This document shows positions 49,096 through 57,372 of a stretch of DNA of 64,000 bases, piece by piece. The stretch comes from Candidatus Micrarchaeaceae archaeon (GTDB lineage Archaea; Micrarchaeota; Micrarchaeia; Micrarchaeales; Micrarchaeaceae), in the NCBI GenBank assembly GCA_027310825.1, contig DAIDAC010000006.1:36172-100171 (forward strand), given 5' to 3'. A program made the translations under genes and the position numbers. The notes under the pieces were generated by a model that searched no databases, had not been told where the DNA came from, and saw nothing but the letters and a program-made list of their open reading frames with translations. Positions within the stretch are counted from its first letter, which is position 1; the number at the start of each line of letters is the position of its first letter.

Positions 49096-50505
49096 ATGCC
49101 TGGAAAAACAAACATCGCAATCGCAATGGTTGGAATCGTAGTAGTTCTTGCCCTTGCAGTTGTTCTATTATCTTCGAAACCTGCGCCAATCCATTCGGCG
49201 ACAACGCAGAGCTATGCCTCAATGCAGTTGACAGACCCGCCACAGGTACCTAATGGGACCACCGCTCTTACAGTGTGGTATTCGTCTCTGGCGGTGCACA
49301 CCACGGGAGGTGGCTGGATACAATCCAACACAACTGGAAGTGTTAACCTGATGACCCTGATAAACACTAGCCAGGTTCTCGCCAACATCAACGTCTCAAC
49401 AGGTGCAACAATAGACATGGCGAGGTTCTACGTGTCAAAATCGCAGATAACGATCAACGGCACAACATACAACGTCACTGTTCCAAGCGGGCAGATAACA
49501 ACGCAGCTTGCAACGCCTTCTACAGTGAATGGCGTGACCAGCGTGCTTGTGCAGCTGTCTCCTATTGTCGTAACGATATACACGAACACGACTCCAACAT
49601 TTGTGCTTGTGCCTTCTGTAAAAGCCGTAGCTATAGGCAACACATCTTCTACAATGCCGCCTAGCGTCGGGGCAAGGGCATCGCTCAGCGCCCATGAACG
49701 TGGCGATCTGGAGGCAACAACACCAAACATAACCATAACAAACGTATCAATAGCAAAGGTGAACGGATCTACCGACATATCGGTCACGGTAAAGGACAAC
49801 TCCAACACCACTGCAACACTAAGGCATCTCAGTGTGCGCGGAGCGGAGAACGTGTCGATAAATGCAAGCACCGCAAGCGGGATAGCGAACTCAATAGTCA
49901 ACAGGACAGAGCAGTTGCTCTCACAGATACAGAACGAATCAGAGCATGACAATGCTTCTGTCAATGCGAGCACATCGGTGAATATAGGGGGCAAAGACGG
50001 CAGTGGAAACGATGTGCAGACTAACGCAAACGGCAGCGCATCTTCGCACATGGACTCTTCTGCTAACATGAGCGCAATAGGCGAACACAGCAGAGAGATA
50101 GCCGATATGTCTGGAAACTCCGGAATAGACGCATTTGTCACAGCTGCTGTCACCAACGGAACTGTGAACACAACAACATTCAGGACTGCACTGATCCAGA
50201 AAGTAAGGGAATCGCTCTCGATGAACATGAACAGCTCAGAGGATTTCCAAGACAGCAACAGGGTACTGCAGTTCCAGATGATGTCAAATGGGACACTGAT
50301 GCTGCCATTCAGCGCGGATCAGTTTACTGGCCCGTTCGGCTACAACCTCACATCAGGGCAGTCGCACACCTTCATCTTTTCAGGACCGATAACATTGGGA
50401 GAGCACATGCAGCTGCAGGTCTCCTTAGTGCCTGGAAGCAACTATGATGTTGTCGTGCAAGGCCAGGAAGGGGCGAGGGCTAGCGCAAACGTCACTGCAA
50501 CATGA
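49096..50505 (+). CDS. Membrane-anchored surface protein with DUF4382-like domain
   Basis: The 469-residue protein has an N-terminal helix (about residues 7-26), then about 140 residues that resemble DUF4382: MQLTDPPQVPNGTTALTVWYSSLAVHTTGGGW, NLMTLINTSQVLANINVSTG and IDMARFYVSKSQITING are the recognisable blocks. The remainder is rich in N, S and T with many glycosylation sites and ends in a compact strand-rich domain. Probably a surface glycoprotein. T-rich sequence follows its stop. Confidence 0.7.
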   Translation: MPGKTNIAIAMVGIVVVLALAVVLLSSKPAPIHSATTQSYASMQLTDPPQVPNGTTALTVWYSSLAVHTTGGGWIQSNTTGSVNLMTLINTSQVLANINVSTGATIDMARFYVSKSQITINGTTYNVTVPSGQITTQLATPSTVNGVTSVLVQLSPIVVTIYTNTTPTFVLVPSVKAVAIGNTSSTMPPSVGARASLSAHERGDLEATTPNITITNVSIAKVNGSTDISVTVKDNSNTTATLRHLSVRGAENVSINASTASGIANSIVNRTEQLLSQIQNESEHDNASVNASTSVNIGGKDGSGNDVQTNANGSASSHMDSSANMSAIGEHSREIADMSGNSGIDAFVTAAVTNGTVNTTTFRTALIQKVRESLSMNMNSSEDFQDSNRVLQFQMMSNGTLMLPFSADQFTGPFGYNLTSGQSHTFIFSGPITLGEHMQLQVSLVPGSNYDVVVQGQEGARASANVTAT

Positions 50506-50555
50506 TAAATAGGGATTGAAAGCTCGCGCAACAGGCATGGCAAAGGTTGCCATGC

Positions 50556-51077
50556 TCATTTCTTTTTTTCTTCATCAATTTTCTTCTGCTGCTCTTCAAG
50601 GAACTTCTTTGAAGTCTCGGCGCGGCTCTCCATCTGACGCTTTATCTGGTCCTTCTCCTCTGGCTTGAGAACCTTCTCGAGTATGAACTGAGAGTAAGCG
50701 ACAGACATCTGCGATATGTCCATTAGCATAGTCTGGAGCTCAGACGGCCTGAAATGCATCTCCTTTCTTGGCTGCAGTATTTCTATTCCCGCAGGTGCAT
50801 ATCTGAACGACACAGTAAGGAGAGGTGCAAAGCCCTCGAAAAGCACAGTTACCATTGCGCTTGTCATGAAAACATTCTCGCGCTCGATTGGCTCTTCTAT
50901 TGCTCCGTAAGCATAGACGACTCCGCGTTCCTTCATCAGCTGTTCATTGATTAGATTCACGAGAAGCGGCTGGAGTTTTTCCTTGTCAGAATTCTGCACG
51001 TCAAAGTAAAACTTCACGAGCACACCTCCTTTCGCTACCTTTTCCTCTGTCAATTTCTCGACGTCGCTCTTTGCCAT
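50556..51077 (-). CDS. Soluble protein with C-terminal coiled coil, unknown function
   Basis: The 173-residue protein has an N-terminal alpha/beta domain (GGVLVKFYFDVQNSDKEKLQ; NVFMTSAMVTVLFEGFAPLL) and a highly charged C-terminal helix (EKVLKPEEKDQIKRQMESRAE to the end KKIDEEKKK). No membrane segment. Its first half resembles archaeal conserved proteins of unknown role. It follows hisS on the same strand after 40 bases. Confidence 0.65.
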   Translation of the reverse strand: MAKSDVEKLTEEKVAKGGVLVKFYFDVQNSDKEKLQPLLVNLINEQLMKERGVVYAYGAIEEPIERENVFMTSAMVTVLFEGFAPLLTVSFRYAPAGIEILQPRKEMHFRPSELQTMLMDISQMSVAYSQFILEKVLKPEEKDQIKRQMESRAETSKKFLEEQQKKIDEEKKK

Positions 51078-51117
51078 TCTATTACCGATTTTTTAGTTTA
51101 TCTTTTATCTGTAAGTA

Positions 51118-52392
51118 TCAACCTTTCTTTATTGTGTCGATCGCCTCCTTTACGCTCATCAAAGACTCGACGCCAGTCACAAGGTTCCTTAGTTTTACCT
51201 TTCCGACTTTTTCCTCTCCGTCGCCGACGATAACCACGAACTCGAACTTGAGGGAGTTTGCGAAGGCGAGCTGGTTCGATATGTTCCTTTTTACGCTGTT
51301 TAGCTGTACGCCGAGCCCAGCGTTCCTTATCTGGTTGGCTACTCCAAGCGCATAATCGTAATTTGTTTCTGTAATGTTCGCTACAAAGATTGTTGCATAA
51401 AGGTATCTGCCAGAAGAAGAGAACTCCATTATGTCAAGAAGCCTGTCAACCCCTATGGAATTGCCAACTGCAGGAAGGCTCTTCTTGCTGAACAGGCCGA
51501 CTAGGTTGTCGTATCTTCCTCCTGCGCACACTGTGCTATGCACGTCTTTGTCAAGAACCTTGAACTCGAATATTATGCCTGTGTAGTAATCCATTCCCCT
51601 CATGAGCGAGAGATCTATGACTATCTCGCCTTTAATTCCATATTTCTCAAGCAGCTCTAGAACCCGCTTCATGTTTTTTATGCTCTCATTCTCTTTGATT
51701 AGGGTCGCAAGGTAGTCAATCTTTTCGGAGTTCGTCCCCTTGAAGTTGATCATCTGGTCTAGCTTCGCGATTGTGTCGCGGTCAAGTCCCTCCTTGCCAA
51801 GAAGCTCTATTACGCCGTCCCTTCCAACTTTGTCAAGCTTGTCGATAGTCCTCATTACGCCAAGCCTCTTTTCTTCGGCAACGCCAAGCTTTTCAAGCAT
51901 AGAGTCGACAAACCTTCTGTCGTTGATAAGTATCCTGTAATGTAGGCCGAGCTTTTCCATAAGGAAGCCAGGCACAGCAATAACCTCTGCTTCGGGATTG
52001 GGGCCTGCTGCGCCAACTATGTCTATGTCAGCTTGTGTGAACTCACGGTAGCGGAGCTTCTGCGGCTCCTCTCTTCTCCACGATTTTCCGACCACATAGC
52101 GCCTGAATGGAAGCGGAAGGCTCTGGTTCATTGCCATGAACCTTGCGAGAGACATTGTGAAGTCGAATCGAAGCGCGAGGTTCTCGAACTTCATCTCGTA
52201 GAGAAGCTTTGTGTTTTCCCCTCCGCCTTCCTTTGCGTTGAGTATCTTCATCGATTCGAATGCAGGGGTGTCGATTGTCAGAAAGCCAAAGCTCTGGAAT
52301 GTCTCTTCGATTTTTCTTATGACCTCGTTCCTGAAGAGCGCCTCGTTCGGCATAAGGTCGCGAACTCCTCGAGGATACGGTATGTCTGCCAT
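51118..52392 (-). CDS. hisS: Histidyl-tRNA synthetase
   Basis: The class II synthetase charges tRNA-His. The 424-residue protein has motif 1 at the N-terminus (PYPRGVRDLMPNEA), motif 2 (FRRYVVGKSWRREEPQKLRYREFTQADID), the histidine-binding segment RGMDYYTGIIFEF and motif 3 (AVGNSIGVDRLLDI), then the anticodon-binding domain (YLYATIFVANITETNY). ATG 52392 is preferred to GTG 52401. The gene follows trx by 18 bases on the same strand. Confidence 0.95.
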   Translation of the reverse strand: MADIPYPRGVRDLMPNEALFRNEVIRKIEETFQSFGFLTIDTPAFESMKILNAKEGGGENTKLLYEMKFENLALRFDFTMSLARFMAMNQSLPLPFRRYVVGKSWRREEPQKLRYREFTQADIDIVGAAGPNPEAEVIAVPGFLMEKLGLHYRILINDRRFVDSMLEKLGVAEEKRLGVMRTIDKLDKVGRDGVIELLGKEGLDRDTIAKLDQMINFKGTNSEKIDYLATLIKENESIKNMKRVLELLEKYGIKGEIVIDLSLMRGMDYYTGIIFEFKVLDKDVHSTVCAGGRYDNLVGLFSKKSLPAVGNSIGVDRLLDIMEFSSSGRYLYATIFVANITETNYDYALGVANQIRNAGLGVQLNSVKRNISNQLAFANSLKFEFVVIVGDGEEKVGKVKLRNLVTGVESLMSVKEAIDTIKKG

Positions 52393-52410
52393 TGTTCTCA
52401 CAAACGATTG

Positions 52411-52731
52411 TTACATGTTCTTGTTTATCCAGGTCTTCAGGCCCTCCTTCGGCATTGTTCCGACGCTGATCGCCTTTACCTTTCCGTCCTTTATCAATAT
52501 TGTGGTCGGTATGCTCATCACATTGTACTTCGTAGCGATGTTCTCATTGTCGTCTGCGTTTATCTTTACGAACTTGACCTTTCCTTCGTAGTCCTTTGAA
52601 ACTTCATCGACTACAGGACTATACATTCGGCAAGGGCCGCACCACGGTGCCCATATATCGATAAGCACAGGTATCTTTGACTTAAGCACTTCAGCCTCGA
52701 AGCTAGACTCGTTTACATCAGTTACTGCCAT
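52411..52731 (-). CDS. trxA: Thioredoxin
   Basis: The 106-residue protein has the redox motif WCGPC (Cys31, Cys34) in DIWAPWCGPCRM, the buried Asp in VLIDIW and the cis-Pro in SIPTTILIKDG. Length is typical. A TATA-like CTTATTTATAGG near 52766-52780 and GGTGA before the ATG at 52731 fix the start; longer frames to 52812 would cross the promoter. Confidence 0.95.
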   Translation of the reverse strand: MAVTDVNESSFEAEVLKSKIPVLIDIWAPWCGPCRMYSPVVDEVSKDYEGKVKFVKINADDNENIATKYNVMSIPTTILIKDGKVKAISVGTMPKEGLKTWINKNM

Positions 52732-52944
52732 GGTTTCACCAAAATAGGTAGTATAAGCTGTGTCAAATAACCTATAAATAAGGTTTGGTGATGTTCGAGA
52801 AGAAGGGGACAACGACGAGCCAAAGCTGCTGTTGATTAAGCCGACTTGGCCATCAATGCCGTTAAGTGTTGGCTGTACATCACTTTCACTGAAATGTTTG
52901 TGTAGTTCCAGATATTTAAGCCTGGTGTGCGAATTTCACAAACC

Positions 52945-52952
52945 TTTTTATT
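52945..52952 (+). promoter_or_regulatory. TATA box of the C/D sRNA and histone
   Basis: TTTTTATT lies 25 bases before the proposed 5' end of the sRNA near 52972. It may drive both the sRNA and the histone gene behind it. Confidence 0.45.
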
Positions 52953-52971
52953 CGTTGAAGACATCACTATA

Positions 52972-53034
52972 GTCAATGATGATAATGCACTACGCTGAGC
53001 TTCGGCCGTGAAGACGATCTTGAGTGCTGATTTT
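52972..53034 (+). ncRNA. C/D box sRNA (2'-O-methylation guide)
   Basis: The order of motifs is complete: box C ATGATGA (52976-52982), a 12-base guide (52983-52994), box D' CTGA (52995-52998), box C' GTGAAGA (53008-53014), a second 12-base guide (53015-53026) and box D CTGA (53027-53030). Equal guide lengths of 12 and a spacer of 9 between D' and C' are those of archaeal dual-guide sRNAs. The RNA would guide fibrillarin to two sites; the methylated positions would be opposite the fifth base before each D box. Targets were not found by eye. It ends one or two bases before the histone ATG. Confidence 0.85.
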
Positions 53035-53035
53035 C

Positions 53036-53245
53036 ATGAAAATCTCAAACGCCGCAATAAAGAAACTAGTCAAGAGCGAGGCAGACGTACGCATAAGCGA
53101 CTCTGCTGCACGCGCAATCGCAGCTCTTCTTGAGAAGAAGGCAAAGACGATTGCAAAGTACGCGGTGAGTAGTGCGAAGAAGAAGGGCAGAAAGGCAGTC
53201 GTAGAAGACGACATAGACTCCTATAGATTGAAGTACGGTGGATAA
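53036..53245 (+). CDS. Archaeal histone
   Basis: The 69-residue protein is a single histone fold: short helix 1 (NAAIKKLVKSEA), RISDSAARAIAALLEKKAKTIAKYAVSSAKKKG as the long central helix region, and KAVVEDDIDSYRLKYGG as loop 2 and helix 3. It wraps DNA as dimers and multimers. ATG 53036 is preferred; the GTG at 53024 lies inside the sRNA. It is immediately followed by the next gene, one base after its stop. Confidence 0.93.
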   Translation: MKISNAAIKKLVKSEADVRISDSAARAIAALLEKKAKTIAKYAVSSAKKKGRKAVVEDDIDSYRLKYGG

Positions 53246-53788
53246 ATGGGGGAAAGGGAAACGCTCTCAAAAAGCAAGAGCGGAAAGCTCAAGCTTGACT
53301 ATTTTGACGGAGCAAACAGAACCGTTGTAACATGGGAACCGGTAAAAGGCGGAATCATCGAGACTTTTTACGACGACATAGGGGCAGTCACCAGGCAATC
53401 GCTGCTGGAACACGAACACGCCATAGACGCTGCATCGCTTTTCATGAAAGAGAAGGCGATAACAGCAGAAGAAGACAGCAACTACACTGATGTTCAACTG
53501 AAGAAGCCGTGCCCACAGTGCGGGAAAGAGCTTCTCAAGCGAGTGGCCGGCGAAGCTGCCCTTCCACACCAGGCTCCGATAATGCCGATATACGTATGCA
53601 AGGGCTGTGCTACAAAGAGCTACTACCTGTCTGACGACTATCTCGAATATCTGATAAGCAACAACAACGACAAGTTTTCAGAGCAGGAGAAAAAGGAAAT
53701 GGCAGACAATAGGGTTACCTTCAGGAACGAGCTAAAAGAGTATATAATAAGAATATTTGCATCCAAGCATTTCATGCGAATTAGGTGA
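53246..53788 (+). CDS. Zinc-ribbon protein of unknown function
   Basis: The 180-residue soluble protein has an acidic, strand-rich N-terminal half (KLDYFDGANRTVVTWEP; IIETFYDDIGAVTRQSLLEHEH) and a zinc ribbon with C-x2-C at CPQCGKE and CKGCATK, separated by about 25 residues. The end is helical and basic. It sits directly after the histone gene and overlaps the PRC-barrel gene region, suggesting a shared operon. Function unknown. Confidence 0.7.
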   Translation: MGERETLSKSKSGKLKLDYFDGANRTVVTWEPVKGGIIETFYDDIGAVTRQSLLEHEHAIDAASLFMKEKAITAEEDSNYTDVQLKKPCPQCGKELLKRVAGEAALPHQAPIMPIYVCKGCATKSYYLSDDYLEYLISNNNDKFSEQEKKEMADNRVTFRNELKEYIIRIFASKHFMRIR

Positions 53789-53799
53789 CCAGTGATTAT

Positions 53800-54042
53800 A
53801 TGGCAATATTGATAAGCGAGCTTTACGGAAAGCACATAATAACGAACGCAGGGCAGAAGATAGGAATGGTAGAAGACGTGATCATAGACTTCGAAAAGGG
53901 CTCTATCAAGGCTCTTCTCCTTACAAAGATGGAAGACCTGACAAGAACGCAGGAGCGCGGAACCCTAAACAAGAACATGGTTAACTACGACAGAGTCAGC
54001 AGCGTAGCGGAATCGATAATAGTCAAGGCAACGCCAAGATGA
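53800..54042 (+). CDS. PRC-barrel domain protein
   Basis: PRC-barrel domains are small beta-barrels found in RNA-processing and photosynthetic proteins; archaea have stand-alone forms. The 80-residue protein matches the pattern: SELYGKHIITNAGQKIGMVEDVIID, GSIKALLLTK and NYDRVSSVAESIIVK. ATG 53800 gives a natural N-terminus; a start at 53785 would overlap the previous gene. Confidence 0.85.
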   Translation: MAILISELYGKHIITNAGQKIGMVEDVIIDFEKGSIKALLLTKMEDLTRTQERGTLNKNMVNYDRVSSVAESIIVKATPR

Positions 54043-54046
54043 TTCT

Positions 54047-54391
54047 ATGCCAAAGGGCAAGAGGAACAAGGCACCGGCAGAAAATGTTAACCTTTTAGTG
54101 GCAAAATACACGATACCAGCGCTAGTTCTCGGCATAGTGGAAGGTTTTGTCACCTACCAGTTCCTTGTCACGTCAGCTGGCTGCGGTGCTGTCTACGCAT
54201 TCCTTGGGAACCCGATAGGGCTCATCCCGTACATAGCAGCTATGGCCGTTCTCGCTGTTGTTGCTCTGCAGCTCATGCTCATCAACACCGACTCAATCCA
54301 CGCATCTATCTTCGTGGTGTTCCTGCTGGTGTGGCTTGTCGTCGGATTCGGAGTGTTCTATTCGTTCGCGCCTTCGCTAATCTGTACATGA
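54047..54391 (+). CDS. Small membrane protein
   Basis: The 114-residue protein has a basic N-terminus and three membrane helices (TIPALVLGIVEGFVTYQFLV, IPYIAAMAVLAVVALQLMLI, ASIFVVFLLVWLVVGFGVFY). It follows the PRC-barrel gene by 4 bases and ends the operon that starts at the histone. No family is recognised. Confidence 0.7.
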   Translation: MPKGKRNKAPAENVNLLVAKYTIPALVLGIVEGFVTYQFLVTSAGCGAVYAFLGNPIGLIPYIAAMAVLAVVALQLMLINTDSIHASIFVVFLLVWLVVGFGVFYSFAPSLICT

Positions 54392-54393
54392 AA

Positions 54394-54421
54394 GGAAAAG
54401 GAGAAAAGAAAAATAAAATAA
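54394..54421 (-). terminator. T-rich terminator of the exosome superoperon
   Basis: On the minus strand, T-rich sequence (TTATTTTATTTTTCTTTTC) directly follows the rpo12 stop, between convergent genes. It fits a U-tract terminator. Confidence 0.5.
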
Positions 54422-54553
54422 TCAGTCTGTAGGTATCTCTTTTGCGATGTTCGGCCTTTCCTTGATGAGCACCCTGTTTCCGCAGTATGTGCATCTTGTG
54501 AAGCCGTCGAAAGCCTTTATCTTTTTTCCGCACTTCGAGCATATGTAAGCCAT
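54422..54553 (-). CDS. rpoP: RNA polymerase subunit Rpo12 (RpoP)
   Basis: Rpo12 is a small zinc-binding subunit of archaeal RNA polymerase. The 43-residue protein begins MAYICSKCGKKI and has the second Cys pair in RCTYCGNRVL followed by the conserved ending KERPNIAKEIPTD. It closes the superoperon downstream of the eL43 gene, as in many archaea. Confidence 0.92.
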   Translation of the reverse strand: MAYICSKCGKKIKAFDGFTRCTYCGNRVLIKERPNIAKEIPTD

Positions 54554-54571
54554 AATATCACTTAGCGTAAA

Positions 54572-54931
54572 TCACTTTCTCATTGTCTTGAGCCACTTCA
54601 CGAAATCTGTGTGGAGCCCTGATGCAGACGTGTCGATTACCCTGATCTTGTGCTCCGCGCCATAGTTCTTGTCGTTCAGCCCAAGCACAGGAGTGTATTT
54701 CTCCATTACTGTGTACTGCACCTCTGTCCAGTGGACCTTTCCCTCTAGATAATCCTTTACTATGTCCCTTGTCCACGGCATAGAGTTGAATGTGAAAAGG
54801 ATTCCTCCGCACCAATACAGCGGGAAGGTTCCCGACGGTGTAATCCTGCTCCTTAGAAGGTCGTCCATAGGCACATCTATGAACTCGTGGACTACTATCT
54901 CCTTGATCGGTGCTGCAGATATCTTTACCAT
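54572..54931 (-). CDS. Protein of unknown function in the exosome superoperon
   Basis: The 119-residue protein has an acidic/strand-rich start (ISAAPIKEIVVHEFIDVPMDDLL), a middle with WCGGILFTFNSMPW and a C-terminal helix. It lies between the eL43 and rpo12 genes, the place where other archaea often have Brix or Pcc1. The sequence fits neither. Its position argues for a role in ribosome or RNA metabolism, but this is inference. Confidence 0.7.
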   Translation of the reverse strand: MVKISAAPIKEIVVHEFIDVPMDDLLRSRITPSGTFPLYWCGGILFTFNSMPWTRDIVKDYLEGKVHWTEVQYTVMEKYTPVLGLNDKNYGAEHKIRVIDTSASGLHTDFVKWLKTMRK

Positions 54932-54945
54932 TGCATCATCATTGT

Positions 54946-55194
54946 TTAGCTGTTGCTTCTCTTCGTTATTCCTTCAATGAGCCTTCGCGCCACATCTCCT
55001 TCAGGGGTTGTCATCGTGTAAGCTCCACCGGCGTATGTCGCATTGCAGTGCCTGCACCTCCATATGCTTGTGCCTACCCTCTTTACGGTCAATCTTCCGC
55101 AGGCTTCGCATTTGTACTTCGCCTGCTTCTTCTGCTTTACAGAGAATGCCCTCTTTCTTATGCTAGCTCCATACCTTATGCTATAGTTTGGCAT
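54946..55194 (-). CDS. rpl37ae: Large-subunit ribosomal protein eL43 (L37Ae)
   Basis: The 82-residue zinc-finger ribosomal protein has the pairs CEAC and CRHC in KYKCEACGRLTVKRVGTSIW and RCRHCNATYAGGAY, and the N-terminal RYGASIRKR. It is 4 bases downstream of rrp42. Zinc sites and order are standard. Confidence 0.94.
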   Translation of the reverse strand: MPNYSIRYGASIRKRAFSVKQKKQAKYKCEACGRLTVKRVGTSIWRCRHCNATYAGGAYTMTTPEGDVARRLIEGITKRSNS

Positions 55195-55198
55195 ATTA

Positions 55199-55987
55199 TC
55201 ACTTCATTGAAGACTCTAGAACAGACTTTACTTCATTATATTTCTCGAGAGAAACATCTACTAAGCTTTCTATCTCGCTCGTGGAGAAGCTTCCACCTAG
55301 GCCCTTCTGCATTGCGCGCACGCTCTTGCCGTCTGTGACTATTGTCACTCTTGCATCGGCAGCGTTCTCTTCGTGTATGTTTGGATCGAGCAGTATCGAG
55401 TTTTCGATCTTCGCGAACGTGGTCGAGACTACTGCGCTCTTCAGCTTGAGAGGGCTTTCCCTCTTCTCGTAGTCTGCCTTGTCTTCGCCCTTGTACACCG
55501 GCATCTTCGCATTCATAAGCGCAGCCATTGCTGCGATTGTTGCGGCGTCGAAAAGGTTGCCGTCGTAGTTCAGCACGTATATATCAATGAATACGGCCCA
55601 TACCTTGCCCTCTTCTATGAACAGGCTTTCGAGGTCTATGCAGTTTGCTGCCCTTATCCCTCTGTCGACCACTCTAGAAAGCTCTATCGACTCCGGGCTT
55701 GGAGGCCCGCTCTCGAATTCTGCGTGCGCCAACGGAAGAAGTTCCGCAGACACCATCAGATTGCCTTGCTTTGGCGTGTCTGGCATAGGCTCTTCTACCT
55801 GTACCTTTGCTCCGACAAGCACGCGTGTGCCTCCTAGATCAACCATTGCACTGCCCTCTGCGTGCGGGATTGCTCCTGGAGTTATCTTTATCGACCTGAA
55901 GCCGAATGTCTTTCTTCCGTCTTCTCTGACTCCCTTGGCCAGAAGTTCCTTGATGTAATTGCTTTTCACTATGTCGAATGCTCCCAT
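55199..55987 (-). CDS. rrp42: Exosome complex subunit Rrp42
   Basis: Rrp42 is the non-catalytic RNase PH-fold subunit of the exosome ring. The 262-residue protein matches with REDGRKTFGFRSIKI, AHAEFESGPPSPESIELSRVVDRGIR and the C-terminal GKSVRAMQKGLGG. ATG 55987 follows the rrp41 stop by one base with GGTG nearby; a start at 56011 would overlap rrp41. Confidence 0.94.
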   Translation of the reverse strand: MGAFDIVKSNYIKELLAKGVREDGRKTFGFRSIKITPGAIPHAEGSAMVDLGGTRVLVGAKVQVEEPMPDTPKQGNLMVSAELLPLAHAEFESGPPSPESIELSRVVDRGIRAANCIDLESLFIEEGKVWAVFIDIYVLNYDGNLFDAATIAAMAALMNAKMPVYKGEDKADYEKRESPLKLKSAVVSTTFAKIENSILLDPNIHEENAADARVTIVTDGKSVRAMQKGLGGSFSTSEIESLVDVSLEKYNEVKSVLESSMK

Positions 55988-55988
55988 A

Positions 55989-56732
55989 TTAAACACCGTT
56001 TCCGTTTTCACCTCTGCTGTAGACCTTGTTCAAGGCATCCTTCTGTATCTTCGATATCGCCTTTCCTGCTTCTAGGACCATAGCCATCCCTTTCTTGACC
56101 TCGCTTTTGCTCATTATTCCGTCCATCTGAAGAAGCAGCACGTCACCGTTTCTCGGCGATATTGCCATAGGCATGTCGCTGTCAGAGTAGTTGTCTTCGA
56201 TCATGTTCATGTCAATGACAAGCTCTTCCCCGATTTTGCCTACAGATACTGCGTAGATAAGGTCCTTCATGTGGATTCCAGCACTTGCGAGCGCTACTGC
56301 AGCTGCAGTTATGCCTGCTGCTCTTGTCCCGCCGTCGCTCTGGAGCACCTCGATGAATATGTCGATCTCGCTTCCAGGATAATCGTTCAGCATCACAACA
56401 TTCTCGAATGCCTCTCTCGTGACCTTCGATATTTCTATCGCACGCCTGTTCGGTCCGCTCCTTCCGTGCTCTCCCATCGAAGAGAAAGGAGCCATGGAGT
56501 ATTTGCATTTTATTATCGCCTTGACGGGATCCTGCACGTGCTTCGGCATTGCCTCCTTCGGTCCGAAGACCGCAGCCAGTATCTTGTTGTTTCCCCATTC
56601 AACATACGCCGAGCCATCAGCGTTCTTGAGCACTGATGCTTCTACCTTTAAAGGCCTCAAGTCGTTGAAGCCCCTTCCGTCTAATCTTTTGTTCCCGATA
56701 ATAAGTTCGGGTTTGTCTGCTTTCGATGCCAT
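55989..56732 (-). CDS. rrp41: Exosome complex subunit Rrp41 (catalytic)
   Basis: Rrp41 carries the phosphorolytic active site of the exosome hexamer. The 247-residue protein has KRLDGRGFNDLRPLKVEAS, FGPKEAMPKH, the phosphate-binding RSGPNRRAIEISKV and the acidic segment IEDNYSDSDMPMAIS that provides catalytic Asp. Rrp42 follows on the same strand. Confidence 0.95.
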   Translation of the reverse strand: MASKADKPELIIGNKRLDGRGFNDLRPLKVEASVLKNADGSAYVEWGNNKILAAVFGPKEAMPKHVQDPVKAIIKCKYSMAPFSSMGEHGRSGPNRRAIEISKVTREAFENVVMLNDYPGSEIDIFIEVLQSDGGTRAAGITAAAVALASAGIHMKDLIYAVSVGKIGEELVIDMNMIEDNYSDSDMPMAISPRNGDVLLLQMDGIMSKSEVKKGMAMVLEAGKAISKIQKDALNKVYSRGENGNGV

Positions 56733-56741
56733 TTCATCACT

Positions 56742-57356
56742 CTATGCGTTTGTAGTACCTTTTTCCAACATCATCTTGATTTGCTCTGTAAGTCCCTGTG
56801 TGTGAGCCTCACTCTCTATCTTTCGGATTGCAGCTGTTGCAAGGCCAATATCTCCGCCCTTCATCCAGACCAGGCCGTTGTTGCCGACAATTATGTTCGA
56901 CTTTGTCATGGCTGCGATCTGCTGCACCATCGTGTTCGCCTTTCCGATCACTCTCGGTATCTTTGTAGGCTTCACGCTCAGTATTGTTCCTCCGAAGAGG
57001 GACTGCGGCCTTGTAAGTATTATCGTCTTTCTGTCTTCGACATCCTTGACCTCCGCTTCGATGACCTCGCCGATCTTGTAGGTGTGCCTGTCGTACTTGC
57101 TTCCGATGAGTATGCTCCTTCCGAAGAAGTCCAGATCCACTTCGTAGACCGTGCTTCTCATGCCTGTAACTATTCCGACTACTGTATCGCCGATTCTTGG
57201 GCTCCATATTCCCTCGAGCGGCACAATCGTCCCTTTCTCTGTGTCGAGCAGGCCAAGCACCTTTGCGTAGGTCTTTCCATTGTCTATGTATGAATGCTCT
57301 ATCTTCAGAGCCTGTTCAGCTACCAGATCCCCTGGTATTACTATCTGTCTTGCCAT
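56742..57356 (-). CDS. rrp4: Exosome RNA-binding subunit Rrp4
   Basis: Rrp4 forms the cap that feeds RNA into the exosome. The 204-residue protein has an N-terminal domain (VIPGDLVAEQ), an S1 domain (RIGDTVVGIVTGMRSTVYEVDLDFF, GEVIEAEVKDVEDRK) and a KH domain (PRVIGKANTMVQQIAAMTKSNIIVGNNGLVWM, seen in parts). It lies 9 bases before rrp41. Confidence 0.95.
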   Translation of the reverse strand: MARQIVIPGDLVAEQALKIEHSYIDNGKTYAKVLGLLDTEKGTIVPLEGIWSPRIGDTVVGIVTGMRSTVYEVDLDFFGRSILIGSKYDRHTYKIGEVIEAEVKDVEDRKTIILTRPQSLFGGTILSVKPTKIPRVIGKANTMVQQIAAMTKSNIIVGNNGLVWMKGGDIGLATAAIRKIESEAHTQGLTEQIKMMLEKGTTNA

Positions 57357-57372
57357 CTTATCACTTGAAATA

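Noticed and set aside
49428..50258. Antisense frame of 276 codons over the DUF4382-like gene
   Set aside because: It mirrors the N/S/T-rich coding strand and lacks promoter or ribosome-binding signals.
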